From an uncultured bacterium (GTDB taxonomy: Bacteria > Elusimicrobiota > Elusimicrobia > Elusimicrobiales > Elusimicrobiaceae): a DNA stretch of 64,000 nucleotides. Made by a program: the position numbers and the translations under genes. Location of the stretch: assembly GCA_949291365.1 (NCBI GenBank), contig CASEVJ010000010.1, forward strand, positions 51,383-115,382. The letters are read 5' to 3'. The notes beneath the pieces were generated by a model that ran no database searches, was not told where the DNA came from, and was given only the letters and a program-made list of their open reading frames with translations. Positions 1 to 8,156 of the stretch are shown piece by piece (position 1 is the first letter of the stretch; each line of letters begins with the position of its first letter).

Positions 1-39
1 ATAGGTTCTTCCGGTTAAGTAGGGTTTTTCTTCTGCCAT
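1..39 (-). CDS. N-terminal fragment of an unidentified protein
   Basis: Only the first 13 codons are inside the window (Met-Ala-Glu-Glu-Lys-Pro-Tyr-Leu-Thr-Gly-Arg-Thr-Tyr). An AAGGAG ribosome binding site lies just upstream of the ATG. The start is 19 bases after the transketolase stop codon on the same strand, so it is very likely the next gene of the M42 peptidase-transketolase operon. Too little is visible to name a family. Confidence 0.6.
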   Translation of the reverse strand, partial: MAEEKPYLTGRTY

Positions 40-58
40 GTTATTCTCCTTAATATCG

Positions 59-2407
59 TTAGCGCCAAGAGCCCTGCTTGCGCAGCGCCAGGTATTCTCT
101 GACGGCGCGCAGCTGGCTGGCTGCGTCCATTGCCGCTTCCTCATATACTTTTTCCGCGCTGCCGCTGCCTAAAAAGCCGCCTTTGTGTGGCCAGAGCGCA
201 CAGGCGCGGCCTGTATCGCTGTGCAGCCAGCAATCCATGGTGGGAAGCGTAAAATCGGTAATAGCCGTGGCTATGGTTTTCCAGGCGGCAGGCACCAGCT
301 GTTCCTGCTGCTCTATAGGGAGCTGTTCAAACAGCTCGCGGCTGGTGACATAAATTACCGCCACGTTGGCGTTTTCTTTCTCCAGCTGCGGCAATACCCC
401 CTCTGCAAAAATACGCCCGGCACCGGCCCCCTGCACAAAAATTACGCCGTCGGGCTCTCCCTGCGGTTTTCTGAAATAATATACGCCCTGAACCGCTTTT
501 TGCGCCGGATCTAACCCCAAGGCCGCTCTGTCCAAACATTTATAAGACGGGCGCACCACGAACGGGCTTAGTACCGCCGGACGCAGCTGCAAAGCGCGCA
601 CGACCAGCGGCCATATTTCATCTACCTCCAGCGGGGTCAGCGTAATGCTGCTTCCTTTCGGGAAATTATCCTGCAGCAGTTGCAGGGCCTGCGGGTCGGC
701 ATGGGTAGGGCCGTCCTCTCCGGTGGGCAGCCCCGCATGCCCGTTAAACAGCACCAGCGTATTGGGCTGTGCGCCGGCTTCTTTAGCGGCCTGATAGCCA
801 ATAGCATGCAACCGCGCCGCCACATGGGCAAACGCCACAAACGCCGCGTATGAAGACCATACGCCAATGTGTTTGCCAAACGAAGAAATCCCGCTGCAAA
901 TGCCCGCCAGCCCGTCTTCGCAAATACCGCCGGCGGAAAGCTCGCGGCTGAAGGGGTTGGTCACGGTATTATAAAATCCTTTCGGGAAATCTTTGGCTAT
1001 TTTGCCGGCATTGGTAGAGCCGTACAAATCAGCCGACCCGGTCAGAATACAGCCGCCGCTTTGTTTATTCAGGTAAGCCAACACCTGGGCCAGCACCCCG
1101 CGGGTGGTATAGCTTTCACCGGGGGTAAAGGCAAATTCCGCCGGCACGTTTTCCAGGGTAAAAGCCGTATAAATTTGTTGCACATCCCCCAGTCCTTCGC
1201 GCACCGCGCGGCCCAGAGCTTTCAATTTTTCGGCCCGTTGCTGCAGACAACGGGCGGCAAAAGCGGCTGCGGTTTTTTCTTTTTCTAACGCCTGGCGCAC
1301 AGTCAGCAACGTCTGCCAATAATTTTTCTCTATATTTTCAGGTGTTTTTTCTCCTTCAAACCGCGGAAACGTTACGCCGAAAACTTTTTCCGCCTCGGCC
1401 AAAGCGCCGTAAAACTCCGGCGAGCAAAATTTATGTCCCGCCCCGTGTGAGGCGCGGCCTTCTATGCCGTATTTCCACCCTTTAACCGTGCGGTATACGA
1501 TAGCGGTGGGCTGGTGTGCAGCTAAATCCTGCGCCAGCTTTTGGGCGGCATAAATTTGGTCAAAGTCATGCCCGTTGGGTACAAAAATAACATTAAAGTC
1601 ATGTATGCGGAACAATTCTGCCGGCGTCCACTGCACATAATCGCCGGGATTTTGTCCGTCATTGGTTACGCGGTCGCTTTCAATAGAGGCCTCGTTCCAA
1701 TCCACATGAAACACCACGTTTTTCAGCTGTGCCGTAGAGGCCGCCGCCAGCGCCTCGCTCACGCGCCCGGCAGAAAGGCCGCCTTCCCCTTCCACAATAT
1801 TGACCACTGGGCAGTTGGCTCCGTATGTATCCGCCGCCGCCAGCGCCAACCCTATAGCAGAGGCGTCCCCCACGCCGCTGGCCCCTGTGCTGGTACGCAC
1901 AAACGGCACCACCGGCTCCGGATGTCCGCCCAGCGCTTTAATGTGAAATTGTTTAAACAGCGGCGTGCCCTGTACTTTGTTATGCCGGAACCCCAGCAAA
2001 TCTTCCAGCCGCAGCTGGTCTTGCTCTTTGCGGGCCAACAAATCCGGACGCGCAATACGCGCACATTCATTGCGCAGCGCCCACAATGCATACAGCCCCA
2101 ACGCTTTATGTCCGGCGGCATAGGAAATAATATCCGCGTCCAGCCGGTGCGGGGCGGCCAGCTCATAGGCCATCATTTCATACAACAGCGTTTGCACAAT
2201 ACGCCCCGAAGAAATGCTGCCGCCCGGATGGCCGGAAGTGGGCACAAAGTTATACAAAACCGCCACCAACGCGCGGTACATAACGTCCAGCTTCTCCAGC
2301 TGTTCTTTCTGCTCTTGGGGCAGACGGTATTTTGGATCCTGCAAATAATCGGTAACAGTTACATATACGGAACGTTTGGAAGACAACTCAAAAGCAGTAT
2401 TTTTCAT
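59..2407 (-). CDS. tkt: Transketolase family protein (long form)
   Basis: A 782-residue thiamine-diphosphate enzyme, expected to transfer two-carbon ketol units between sugar phosphates in the non-oxidative pentose phosphate pathway. SGHPGGS at residues 58-64, a cofactor-binding stretch beginning GEGG at about 207, an ICEDG segment with the likely catalytic Glu, and GEDGPTH in the pyrimidine domain are all transketolase-like. It is about 120 residues longer than the usual bacterial enzyme. The usual GDG metal motif reads GEG here, a conservative Asp to Glu change. The start follows the M42 peptidase stop by one base, so the two are co-transcribed. Phosphoketolase was considered because of the length, but the motifs fit transketolase. 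The exact substrate is not certain. Confidence 0.85.
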   Translation of the reverse strand: MKNTAFELSSKRSVYVTVTDYLQDPKYRLPQEQKEQLEKLDVMYRALVAVLYNFVPTSGHPGGSISSGRIVQTLLYEMMAYELAAPHRLDADIISYAAGHKALGLYALWALRNECARIARPDLLARKEQDQLRLEDLLGFRHNKVQGTPLFKQFHIKALGGHPEPVVPFVRTSTGASGVGDASAIGLALAAADTYGANCPVVNIVEGEGGLSAGRVSEALAAASTAQLKNVVFHVDWNEASIESDRVTNDGQNPGDYVQWTPAELFRIHDFNVIFVPNGHDFDQIYAAQKLAQDLAAHQPTAIVYRTVKGWKYGIEGRASHGAGHKFCSPEFYGALAEAEKVFGVTFPRFEGEKTPENIEKNYWQTLLTVRQALEKEKTAAAFAARCLQQRAEKLKALGRAVREGLGDVQQIYTAFTLENVPAEFAFTPGESYTTRGVLAQVLAYLNKQSGGCILTGSADLYGSTNAGKIAKDFPKGFYNTVTNPFSRELSAGGICEDGLAGICSGISSFGKHIGVWSSYAAFVAFAHVAARLHAIGYQAAKEAGAQPNTLVLFNGHAGLPTGEDGPTHADPQALQLLQDNFPKGSSITLTPLEVDEIWPLVVRALQLRPAVLSPFVVRPSYKCLDRAALGLDPAQKAVQGVYYFRKPQGEPDGVIFVQGAGAGRIFAEGVLPQLEKENANVAVIYVTSRELFEQLPIEQQEQLVPAAWKTIATAITDFTLPTMDCWLHSDTGRACALWPHKGGFLGSGSAEKVYEEAAMDAASQLRAVREYLALRKQGSWR

Positions 2408-2408
2408 A

Positions 2409-3443
2409 TCAGTTCAGTCCTTTTAGTCCTTTTTCTAAAACGGCACACAACAAATCCACCGCCGCCTGCAAATCCTTTTTATCCACCACTTCCACATTGG
2501 AATGGATATTGCGCGTAGGAATAGACAGCGCACAGGAGGCAATCCCCGTGCGGGAACGGTGAATGGCTCCGGCGTCATTTCCGCCGCGCGGGGCAATGCG
2601 CACCTGATGACGTATATTTTGCTGCGCACACAAATCGGTCAGCGCGCCAAACAGCCACTGCGGCGTAATAGTAGCCGCATCTATGGCGCTGATAGCCACC
2701 CCGCCGCCCAGCCGGGTAATATAATCCTGCGGACGGCAAAGCGGGATATCGGCCGCGCCCGTAGCATCAATGGCCAGCGCCGCATCTGCTTCCAAACCAA
2801 AGGCCGCCACGCTGGCACCGCGCAGTCCCACTTCTTCCTGTGCGGAAAATACGATATGCACCCCGTATACCGGGTTTTTTACCTGTTTTAACGCCTCCAA
2901 CAGACAAAAACAACCGGCCCGGTCGTCAAATGCTTTGGAACAAAAACGCTCTTCCCCCAGCGGTATAAATTCCCGCTCCAAGGTTACAAAATCCCCCAGC
3001 GCCACCTGCGCCGCGGCCTGCTCGCCCGTGAGCCCCACGTCAATAAACAAATCATGCAGCGGCACGGCTTTGCCGCGCTCGGCTTCCTGGGTGATATGGG
3101 CCGGCTTAGTGCCGATGACCCCTTTGAGCGGCCCGCCGGCCGTATGTACGGTGACCCGTTGGGCCAGCAGTGTGCGCGGGTCTATGCCCCCCACGGTCAC
3201 AAAGGACAAAAACCCTTCTGGGGAGATGTATTTTACCATCAGCCCCACTTCGTCCATGTGCGCACATAAAATAATTTGGCGCGGGCTGGAGCCCGGTTTA
3301 AAAGAAATCAAATTGCCTAAAGCGTCGGTACGGGCCGGGAGGCCCAAATCTTGCAGTTGGCGGGCAATTTCATGACGGACGGCCTCTTCTCTGCCGGAAA
3401 CACCGTCTAATTGCGTTAGTTTTTGTAGGTTGGCAAAATCCAT
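2409..3443 (-). CDS. M42 family metallo-aminopeptidase
   Basis: A 344-residue cytoplasmic di-metal peptidase of the FrvX/PepA-glutamyl/TET type, which trims amino acids from short peptides. Visible ligands and catalytic residues follow the family order: CAHMDEVG (His62, Asp64), AFDDRAG (Asp173/174), AQEEVG (Glu203/204), IDATG and the final IHS His at about 315. Length is typical of the family. The ATG has a GAGGAG site upstream. It is the first gene of the operon with transketolase, and its promoter carries a palindrome over the -10 box, so it is probably repressor-controlled. Members are often annotated endoglucanase M or deblocking aminopeptidase; peptidase is the better call. Confidence 0.9.
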   Translation of the reverse strand: MDFANLQKLTQLDGVSGREEAVRHEIARQLQDLGLPARTDALGNLISFKPGSSPRQIILCAHMDEVGLMVKYISPEGFLSFVTVGGIDPRTLLAQRVTVHTAGGPLKGVIGTKPAHITQEAERGKAVPLHDLFIDVGLTGEQAAAQVALGDFVTLEREFIPLGEERFCSKAFDDRAGCFCLLEALKQVKNPVYGVHIVFSAQEEVGLRGASVAAFGLEADAALAIDATGAADIPLCRPQDYITRLGGGVAISAIDAATITPQWLFGALTDLCAQQNIRHQVRIAPRGGNDAGAIHRSRTGIASCALSIPTRNIHSNVEVVDKKDLQAAVDLLCAVLEKGLKGLN

Positions 3444-3465
3444 GTATCTCCTCGTACACGCGCGT

Positions 3466-3484
3466 AATGTATATTACATTATAC
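3466..3484 (-). promoter_or_regulatory. Promoter -10 overlapped by a perfect palindrome (operator)
   Basis: Bases 3466-3482 read TAATGTA-TAT-TACATTA, a perfect 7-bp inverted repeat with a 3-bp centre. On the minus strand the -10 hexamer TATAAT occupies 3484-3479, so the palindrome covers the -10 edge and the expected start point. That is the classical place for a repressor site controlling the M42 peptidase-transketolase operon. The regulator is not identifiable here. Confidence 0.6.
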
Positions 3485-3582
3485 TCACAAACCCCCTTTT
3501 TGGCAAGCGTTTAGCGGCATTAGGGCCTTGCCCAAATGCCTTTTGGCCATAAGTTGGGCTGACCGCACGCGCGGAAAAATTG

Positions 3583-3588
3583 TAGAAT
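3583..3588 (+). promoter_or_regulatory. -10 box of the aldolase promoter
   Basis: TAGAAT, matching the TAnAAT box seen before many genes of this window, lies 35 bases upstream of the aldolase ATG. This gene therefore has a normal leader with an AGGAGG ribosome binding site. Confidence 0.5.
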
Positions 3589-3623
3589 ACTGGTGATAAG
3601 TATATTTTTTAGGAGGACGTTTT

Positions 3624-4601
3624 ATGACCGTGTCTTACAAAGAGTTGGGTCTGGTTAACACCAGAGAGATGTTCAAAGACGCTATGGCCGGCGGATACGC
3701 CATACCGGCTTATAACTTCAACAACATGGAACAGCTGCAGGCCATCGTAACCGCCTGCGTGCAGACCGGTTCTCCGGTAATTTTGCAAGTATCCAGCGGC
3801 GCCCGCAAATATGCCAACGCCACCCTCTTGCGCTGGATGGCCCGCGGCGCGGTGGAAATGATGAAAGAAATCGGCAAGCCCGTCCCGCTCTGCCTGCACC
3901 TTGACCACGGTGATACGTTTGAATTGTGCAAAGACTGCATTGACAACGGTTTCTCTTCCGTGATGATTGACGGCTCCCACCTGCCGTATGAAGAAAACGT
4001 CGCTTTGACCAAAAAAGTGGTGGATTATGCCCACCAGCACGATGTGACGGTAGAAGGCGAATTGGGCGTATTGGCCGGTATTGAAGATGAAGTTTCCGCC
4101 GAACACCACACCTACACCGACCCGGCCCAAGTGGAAGATTTCGTAAAACGCACCGGCGTGGATTCGTTGGCTATTTCCATCGGCACCAGCCACGGCGCTT
4201 ACAAATTCAAAGTTAAACCCGGCGAAAAACTGCCCGAGCTGCGCTTTGACATTTTGGAAGAAGTTTCCAAACGTCTGCCCGGCTTCCCCATTGTATTGCA
4301 TGGCTCTTCCAGCGTACCGCAGTGGGCTGTAAAACAAATCAACGAATATGGCGGCAAAATTGAAGACGCCGCCGGCGTGCCGGAAGAACAACTGCGCAAA
4401 GCCGCCAAAATGGCTGTGTGCAAAATCAATGTGGACAGCGACGGCCGCCTGGTAATGACCGCTACCATCCGCAAAATCTTTGCCACCAAACCCAGCGAAT
4501 TTGACCCGCGCAAATACCTGGGCCCGGCCCGCGAAGAACTGATTAAAATGTATGCCGAAAAGAACCAGAACGTTTTCGGTTCCGCCGGCCGCGTAAAATA
4601 A
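3624..4601 (+). CDS. fba: Class II fructose-bisphosphate aldolase
   Basis: A 325-residue zinc-dependent aldolase cleaving fructose 1,6-bisphosphate to glyceraldehyde 3-phosphate and dihydroxyacetone phosphate in glycolysis. The HLDHG segment at residues 92-96, the VEGELG stretch, SIGTSHGAYKF and LHGSSSVP are the metal- and phosphate-binding motifs of the family, and the length is normal. The ATG is preceded by AGGAGG with good spacing. It is a single-gene unit with its own promoter and a strong terminator. Tagatose-bisphosphate or sulfo-sugar aldolases share the fold, but central glycolysis is the most likely role. Confidence 0.93.
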   Translation: MTVSYKELGLVNTREMFKDAMAGGYAIPAYNFNNMEQLQAIVTACVQTGSPVILQVSSGARKYANATLLRWMARGAVEMMKEIGKPVPLCLHLDHGDTFELCKDCIDNGFSSVMIDGSHLPYEENVALTKKVVDYAHQHDVTVEGELGVLAGIEDEVSAEHHTYTDPAQVEDFVKRTGVDSLAISIGTSHGAYKFKVKPGEKLPELRFDILEEVSKRLPGFPIVLHGSSSVPQWAVKQINEYGGKIEDAAGVPEEQLRKAAKMAVCKINVDSDGRLVMTATIRKIFATKPSEFDPRKYLGPAREELIKMYAEKNQNVFGSAGRVK

Positions 4602-4619
4602 GTTTTACAATCAGCAAAA

Positions 4620-4645
4620 CCCCCGCTCAAAGGCGGGGGTTTTTA
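4620..4645 (+). terminator. Rho-independent terminator of fba
   Basis: Stem CCCCCGC/GCGGGGG with a six-base loop followed by TTTTT, starting 18 bases after the aldolase stop codon. Confidence 0.9.
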
Positions 4646-5004
4646 TTTGTGGTGCTATTCCAAATATTGCACCCGGCGCGCCTTGCACAGGGATATGCTT
4701 CCAGACGGAATACCGCACCCGGCGCGCTTGGCGCGGGAATATGTCTGCGGCTGGATTACAAACGCCATATTCTACAGTCAAACGATATCTGCCTGCTGCT
4801 AAAATAAGCCCCAGCTCCGGCAAAAGCCGCGCTTTTCCGGCCAAAAATATTTTCTGCCGGCGGCATTTCCGCTCCCAGACAAACATCTCTTTTTATAGGC
4901 CGGGGAAACAGCCCGTATCTTCTGTAAATGCGGTCGTTCCAAAAACAAAACACAAGCGCGGCTACTTCTTGGGGAAATTCCCCCCGCCGGAAATTTGAGC
5001 AAAC
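4646..5004. other. Non-coding gap with a two-copy repeat
   Basis: No convincing gene is present in about 360 bases between two convergent units. Short open frames here lack ribosome binding sites and recognisable products. The left half holds a two-copy imperfect tandem repeat (4669-4759). The rest shows GC-rich palindromic patches but no clear RNA gene. Confidence 0.5.
4669..4759. repeat. Two-copy imperfect tandem repeat, unit about 46 bp
   Basis: GCACCCGGCGCGC occurs at 4669 and again at 4715, each followed by a similar stretch containing CAGGGATATG or CGGGAATATG and then a Cys/Gly-rich tail. The units diverge toward their ends. The opening resembles part of the period-63 array near 19.3 kb, but the relation is weak. 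Confidence 0.5.
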
Positions 5005-5038
5005 AAAAGCCGGCCCGTTTGTCTGCGGGCCGGCTTTT
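5005..5038 (-). terminator. Terminator of the Thr/Pro-repeat gene
   Basis: The inverted repeat AAAAGCCGGCCCG/CGGGCCGGCTTTT lies just beyond the stop codon of the leftward gene. Its flanking A and T runs make it able to act in both directions. Confidence 0.85.
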
Positions 5039-5053
5039 AGAATATGTTTGATA

Positions 5054-5728
5054 TTACTGCATATTGGACAAGACAGATTTCACATTATCGGGAAGTTGTG
5101 TATTTTTCAGAACGTCCTCTGTAGAAACCTGGCTGCTCATGGCCTTGCTGACCTGGGTAGAGCGGGCATCGGCTTCTTTCTGGGAAGCGTTGGGATCTGT
5201 TATGCCCAGCCCGGCGGCCTCTGCAGCGGCGGTGGCGGTAATATTTTTCGCCGCCGTAGCGGAAAGGTCTTTGGCTTGTTTATAAGAAGGGGTATAGCTT
5301 CCGGAAGAAGCGGAACTGCTGGCGGTAGCCGTCTTGGCTGCTGTGGCCGGCTTACTGGAAGAAGCCGAAAAAGACGGCACATAAGAAAGCCCTTTCTCCC
5401 CCGGTCGTTTCACCGTAACCGACGTGGTGGGGCGCGTAACAGTTGCAGTCGTAGTCGGACGTGTGACCGCCACGGAAGTGGTGGGACGGGTAACAACAGC
5501 AGTTGTAGTCGGGTGCGTCACGGTAGCAGTCGTGGTTGGACGAGTCGCGACGGCAGTAGTAGCCGGACGCGTCACAGTGGCGGTCGTGGTCGGATGGGTG
5601 ACCGGGGCCGCCGTGGTAGGATAGACCACCGGAGCCGACGTGGTCGGACGCGTGACCGGGGCCGTAGTAACCGGGGCCGCGGCGGCAGGCACGCTCCCCA
5701 TCAAAACGAATAATAAAAGGTATTTCAT
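5054..5728 (-). CDS. Secreted Thr/Pro/Val-repeat protein, function unknown
   Basis: The 224-residue product starts at 5728, where ATG follows AGGAGAA; an in-frame ATG five codons earlier overlaps that site and is unlikely. Residues 1-18 form a signal peptide ending in four Ala. Residues 18-109 are about ten copies of a nine-residue unit close to (A/V)xVTRPTT(T/S), then comes a Ser/Ala/Thr-rich linker and a C-terminal region of ordinary composition (about 150-224). Thr-Pro repeats of this kind are extended and often O-glycosylated, which suggests a surface stalk; this is inference. It has its own promoter and terminator. No family was recognised. Confidence 0.75.
   Translation of the reverse strand: MKYLLLFVLMGSVPAAAAPVTTAPVTRPTTSAPVVYPTTAAPVTHPTTTATVTRPATTAVATRPTTTATVTHPTTTAVVTRPTTSVAVTRPTTTATVTRPTTSVTVKRPGEKGLSYVPSFSASSSKPATAAKTATASSSASSGSYTPSYKQAKDLSATAAKNITATAAAEAAGLGITDPNASQKEADARSTQVSKAMSSQVSTEDVLKNTQLPDNVKSVLSNMQ
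5402..5677 (-). repeat. 27-bp in-frame minisatellite (about ten units)
   Basis: The DNA encoding residues 18-109 of the secreted protein is a tandem array of 27-bp units, each giving nine residues around VTRPTT. Units vary mostly at the first two and last residues and in His/Arg/Tyr before Pro. Array length could vary between strains. Confidence 0.85.
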
Positions 5729-5747
5729 ATATTCTCCTGTCATTTAT

Positions 5748-5775
5748 AGTATACGGTGCAAAAAAATCTTGTCAA
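5748..5775 (-). promoter_or_regulatory. Promoter of the Thr/Pro-repeat gene
   Basis: On the minus strand, TTGACA (5775-5770) and TATACT (5753-5748) are separated by 16 bases. This is close to the housekeeping consensus, with the start codon about 20 bases downstream. Confidence 0.7.
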
Positions 5776-5788
5776 GCAGGGCTGGGAA

Positions 5789-6961
5789 TTAGTGACGGCT
5801 GAAAATTTCCGTTACCCGCTCAAAAATATCGCTGCACCAGGCAATCGTCATGCCGTAGTTGCTCACCGCTACCCCGGCTTCCGCCAGCCGATGCACGCGC
5901 GATAATATTTGCGCACGCGTCACCATGCAGCCGCCGCATTGCACCGCCAGTTTGTACGCAGACAAATTTTGCGGCAGCGGGTCTAAACTGGCTATAACCT
6001 CAAATTGCAGTTTTTTGCCAGTCTTTTTTTGCAGCCACGCCGGGATTTTTACCCGTCCGATATCATCACACTTATTGACGCTGTGGGAGCAGGACTCTAA
6101 AATAAGTACCTTGTCTCCCTCTTGCAAATCGTCAATTTTCGGGGTACTTTGCAAAAACAAATCAAAATCTCCTTTCAGCCGGGAAAACAAAATGCTGAAA
6201 CTGGTCAGCGCCACGTCAGCCGGCACCACGGAACTGACATATTTAAACGCCTGGGAGTCCGTTACCACCAATTTAGGCGTATGTTTGGCCAGCCACCCGG
6301 GCAGCTGCGGCGGCTGCAAACAAATGCCCACGGCGCGGCCGTCCAATAGTCCGCGCAGGGTCTGCACCTGCGGCAAAATCAGGCGGCCTTCCGGCGCGGA
6401 AGCGTCTATGGGGATGACCAGTACCACCTCATCCTTTTCTTTCACAAAACCGCCAAAAATATCATCGTGCGCATAGGCATTGACCGGTAAATAGCGTTTA
6501 ATGGCTTCCAATAGCGGTTTATTTTCTTTTTTTACGCAGGAAAAAGCCACCACCTCTACCCCGTCCCATTCAGCGGCGGAGGCAGGATATAAATCGGTTT
6601 TGTTCTGCACAAAGAAAAACGGCACTTTTTTGGCGCGGCACAGTGCGGCTAATTCTTTTTCGTATGAGGAAATCTCTGCGGTAAAAACGATGATGGCTAA
6701 ATTGACTTGGTCTAAAACTTCCCGGGTTTTGGCAATGCGCTGCGGCCCCAGCTGTGATGTATCGTCCAGTCCTGCCGTATCAATAAGCGTCACGGGCCCG
6801 ACGTCCAAAATCTCCATGATTTTGCGCACAGGGTCTGTGGTCGTGCCCGGCACAGCAGCCACCACCGCCGTATCCTGCCCGGTTAATACATTGACCAGCG
6901 AGCTTTTGCCCGCGTTCATTCTGCCAAAAATGCCGATATGCGGCCTGTTAAGTTTTACCAT
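5789..6961 (-). CDS. hydF: [FeFe]-hydrogenase maturation GTPase HydF
   Basis: A 390-residue GTPase and scaffold for assembling the di-iron subcluster of [FeFe] hydrogenase, acting with HydE and HydG in the cytoplasm. The N-terminal GTPase domain shows the P-loop GRMNAGKSS (13-21), GTTTDP and DTAGLD. The C-terminal third has the cluster-binding pattern, a CSHS segment followed by CGGC about 50 residues later. Length is normal. HydE, HydG and the hydrogenase are not in this window. A TATAAT box lies six bases before the ATG and no ribosome binding site is visible, so the mRNA is probably leaderless. The family call is secure. Confidence 0.93.
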   Translation of the reverse strand: MVKLNRPHIGIFGRMNAGKSSLVNVLTGQDTAVVAAVPGTTTDPVRKIMEILDVGPVTLIDTAGLDDTSQLGPQRIAKTREVLDQVNLAIIVFTAEISSYEKELAALCRAKKVPFFFVQNKTDLYPASAAEWDGVEVVAFSCVKKENKPLLEAIKRYLPVNAYAHDDIFGGFVKEKDEVVLVIPIDASAPEGRLILPQVQTLRGLLDGRAVGICLQPPQLPGWLAKHTPKLVVTDSQAFKYVSSVVPADVALTSFSILFSRLKGDFDLFLQSTPKIDDLQEGDKVLILESCSHSVNKCDDIGRVKIPAWLQKKTGKKLQFEVIASLDPLPQNLSAYKLAVQCGGCMVTRAQILSRVHRLAEAGVAVSNYGMTIAWCSDIFERVTEIFSRH

Positions 6962-6967
6962 AGTGTT

Positions 6968-6973
6968 ATTATA
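6968..6973 (-). promoter_or_regulatory. -10 box of hydF, leaderless arrangement
   Basis: TATAAT on the minus strand with six bases before the hydF ATG. Initiation at the usual distance would place +1 on the start codon itself. Confidence 0.6.
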
Positions 6974-7100
6974 TCTTTTCTAAAACCGGCCCGTCCGGCG
7001 CATTGTGGCACCAGTCAAGAATACATACCGCCCGCATGCCACTCTGCCGCAAACGGCGGGCATTATGTATAATAAAATAAATACCCTTTTAGAGGTGGTT

Positions 7101-8147
7101 ATGACCAAATCTGTCCGTGCCGCACAAAAAAATCAAACACTGGATTTTAACGCGTACCTAAAACAGCGTGCCAAACTGGTGGAAAAAAACCTTGCTAAAT
7201 TTACAGCCAAAATTCCCAACGCACCTAAAATTCTAACCGACGCCATGGATTATTCGCTCCAGGCCGGCGGAAAGCGTGTGCGCCCCATACTGGCCATGGC
7301 CACCGCCGAAGCATTTGGCAAAAAAGCCGCCGATGTCATGCCCGCGGCCTGCGCGCTGGAAATGCTGCACACCTATTCTTTAATTCACGATGATTTGCCC
7401 TGTATGGACAATGACGATTTGCGCCGGGGTAAGCCCACCAATCATAAAGTATTTGGCGAAGATTTGGCCCTGCTGGCAGGAGACGCGCTGCTGACTTATG
7501 TGTTTGAAGTGTTTGCCCAAAACGGCAAAGTTAAATCCATCGGCGCCGAAAACACCCTGGCTGCCCTGCAGAATTTTGCCCATCGCGCCGGGGCGTCCGG
7601 CATGGTAGGCGGTCAAACCGCAGACGTATACGCCGAAGGCATGGGCACGCAGGACGCGTCCAGCGTGCGGGCGGAAAAAATTAAAAAATCTTCCAAAAAA
7701 CTATCAGACAAGAGCTTGCATTATTTTCTGCTGCCCCCCTCCGTCAAAGAGACCACGCCGGAAAATGTGCTGCGCTATATCCACGCCAACAAAACAGGCG
7801 CTCTTATCTGTGCCAGTGTGGAAACGGGGGCTTTATTGGCCGGAGCAAAAGGGGCGGATTTAAAACATATACAGAAATACGCCGAATGTATTGGGCTGGT
7901 GTTTCAAATCGTGGACGATATTTTAGACGTTACGTCCTCTGCGGCCCAGTTGGGCAAATCCAACAGCGACACCGAAAACGGAAAACTGACTTTTGTCAGT
8001 TTGTTTGGCTTGGAAGGCAGCCGAAAACACGCCCAACTGCTAATTGCCAAAGCACAAAAATCGTTGGATTTGCTCAAAAATATTAAACGCAAAAACCTGG
8101 CCCCGCTTTATGCCATGGCTGAATTTTTCAAGACCCGTACCTATTAA
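7101..8147 (+). CDS. ispA: Short-chain polyprenyl diphosphate synthase (FPP/GGPP type)
   Basis: The enzyme condenses isopentenyl diphosphate with allylic diphosphates to give farnesyl or geranylgeranyl diphosphate. The start at 7101 follows AGAGGTGG; the longer frame to 7005 runs through the promoter. The 348 residues contain GGKRVRP, the first Asp-rich motif DDLPCMDND (97-105, bacterial spacing) and the second, VDDILDVTS. Compared with the usual enzyme there is an insert of about 35 Lys/Ser-rich residues between AEG and LRYIHANKTG. It lies 9 bases before dxs, so precursor supply and chain elongation are co-expressed. Product chain length cannot be read from sequence alone; the symbol is by family. 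Confidence 0.88.
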   Translation: MTKSVRAAQKNQTLDFNAYLKQRAKLVEKNLAKFTAKIPNAPKILTDAMDYSLQAGGKRVRPILAMATAEAFGKKAADVMPAACALEMLHTYSLIHDDLPCMDNDDLRRGKPTNHKVFGEDLALLAGDALLTYVFEVFAQNGKVKSIGAENTLAALQNFAHRAGASGMVGGQTADVYAEGMGTQDASSVRAEKIKKSSKKLSDKSLHYFLLPPSVKETTPENVLRYIHANKTGALICASVETGALLAGAKGADLKHIQKYAECIGLVFQIVDDILDVTSSAAQLGKSNSDTENGKLTFVSLFGLEGSRKHAQLLIAKAQKSLDLLKNIKRKNLAPLYAMAEFFKTRTY

Positions 8148-8156
8148 GGAGTTTTC

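Noticed and set aside
59..2407. Phosphoketolase
   Set aside because: Length is similar, but SGHPGGS and GEDGPTHADPQ with a transketolase-type pyrimidine domain fit transketolase.
5424..5624. Rightward Val/Thr-rich frame across the secreted protein repeats
   Set aside because: Antisense reading of the 27-bp minisatellite; no start signal.
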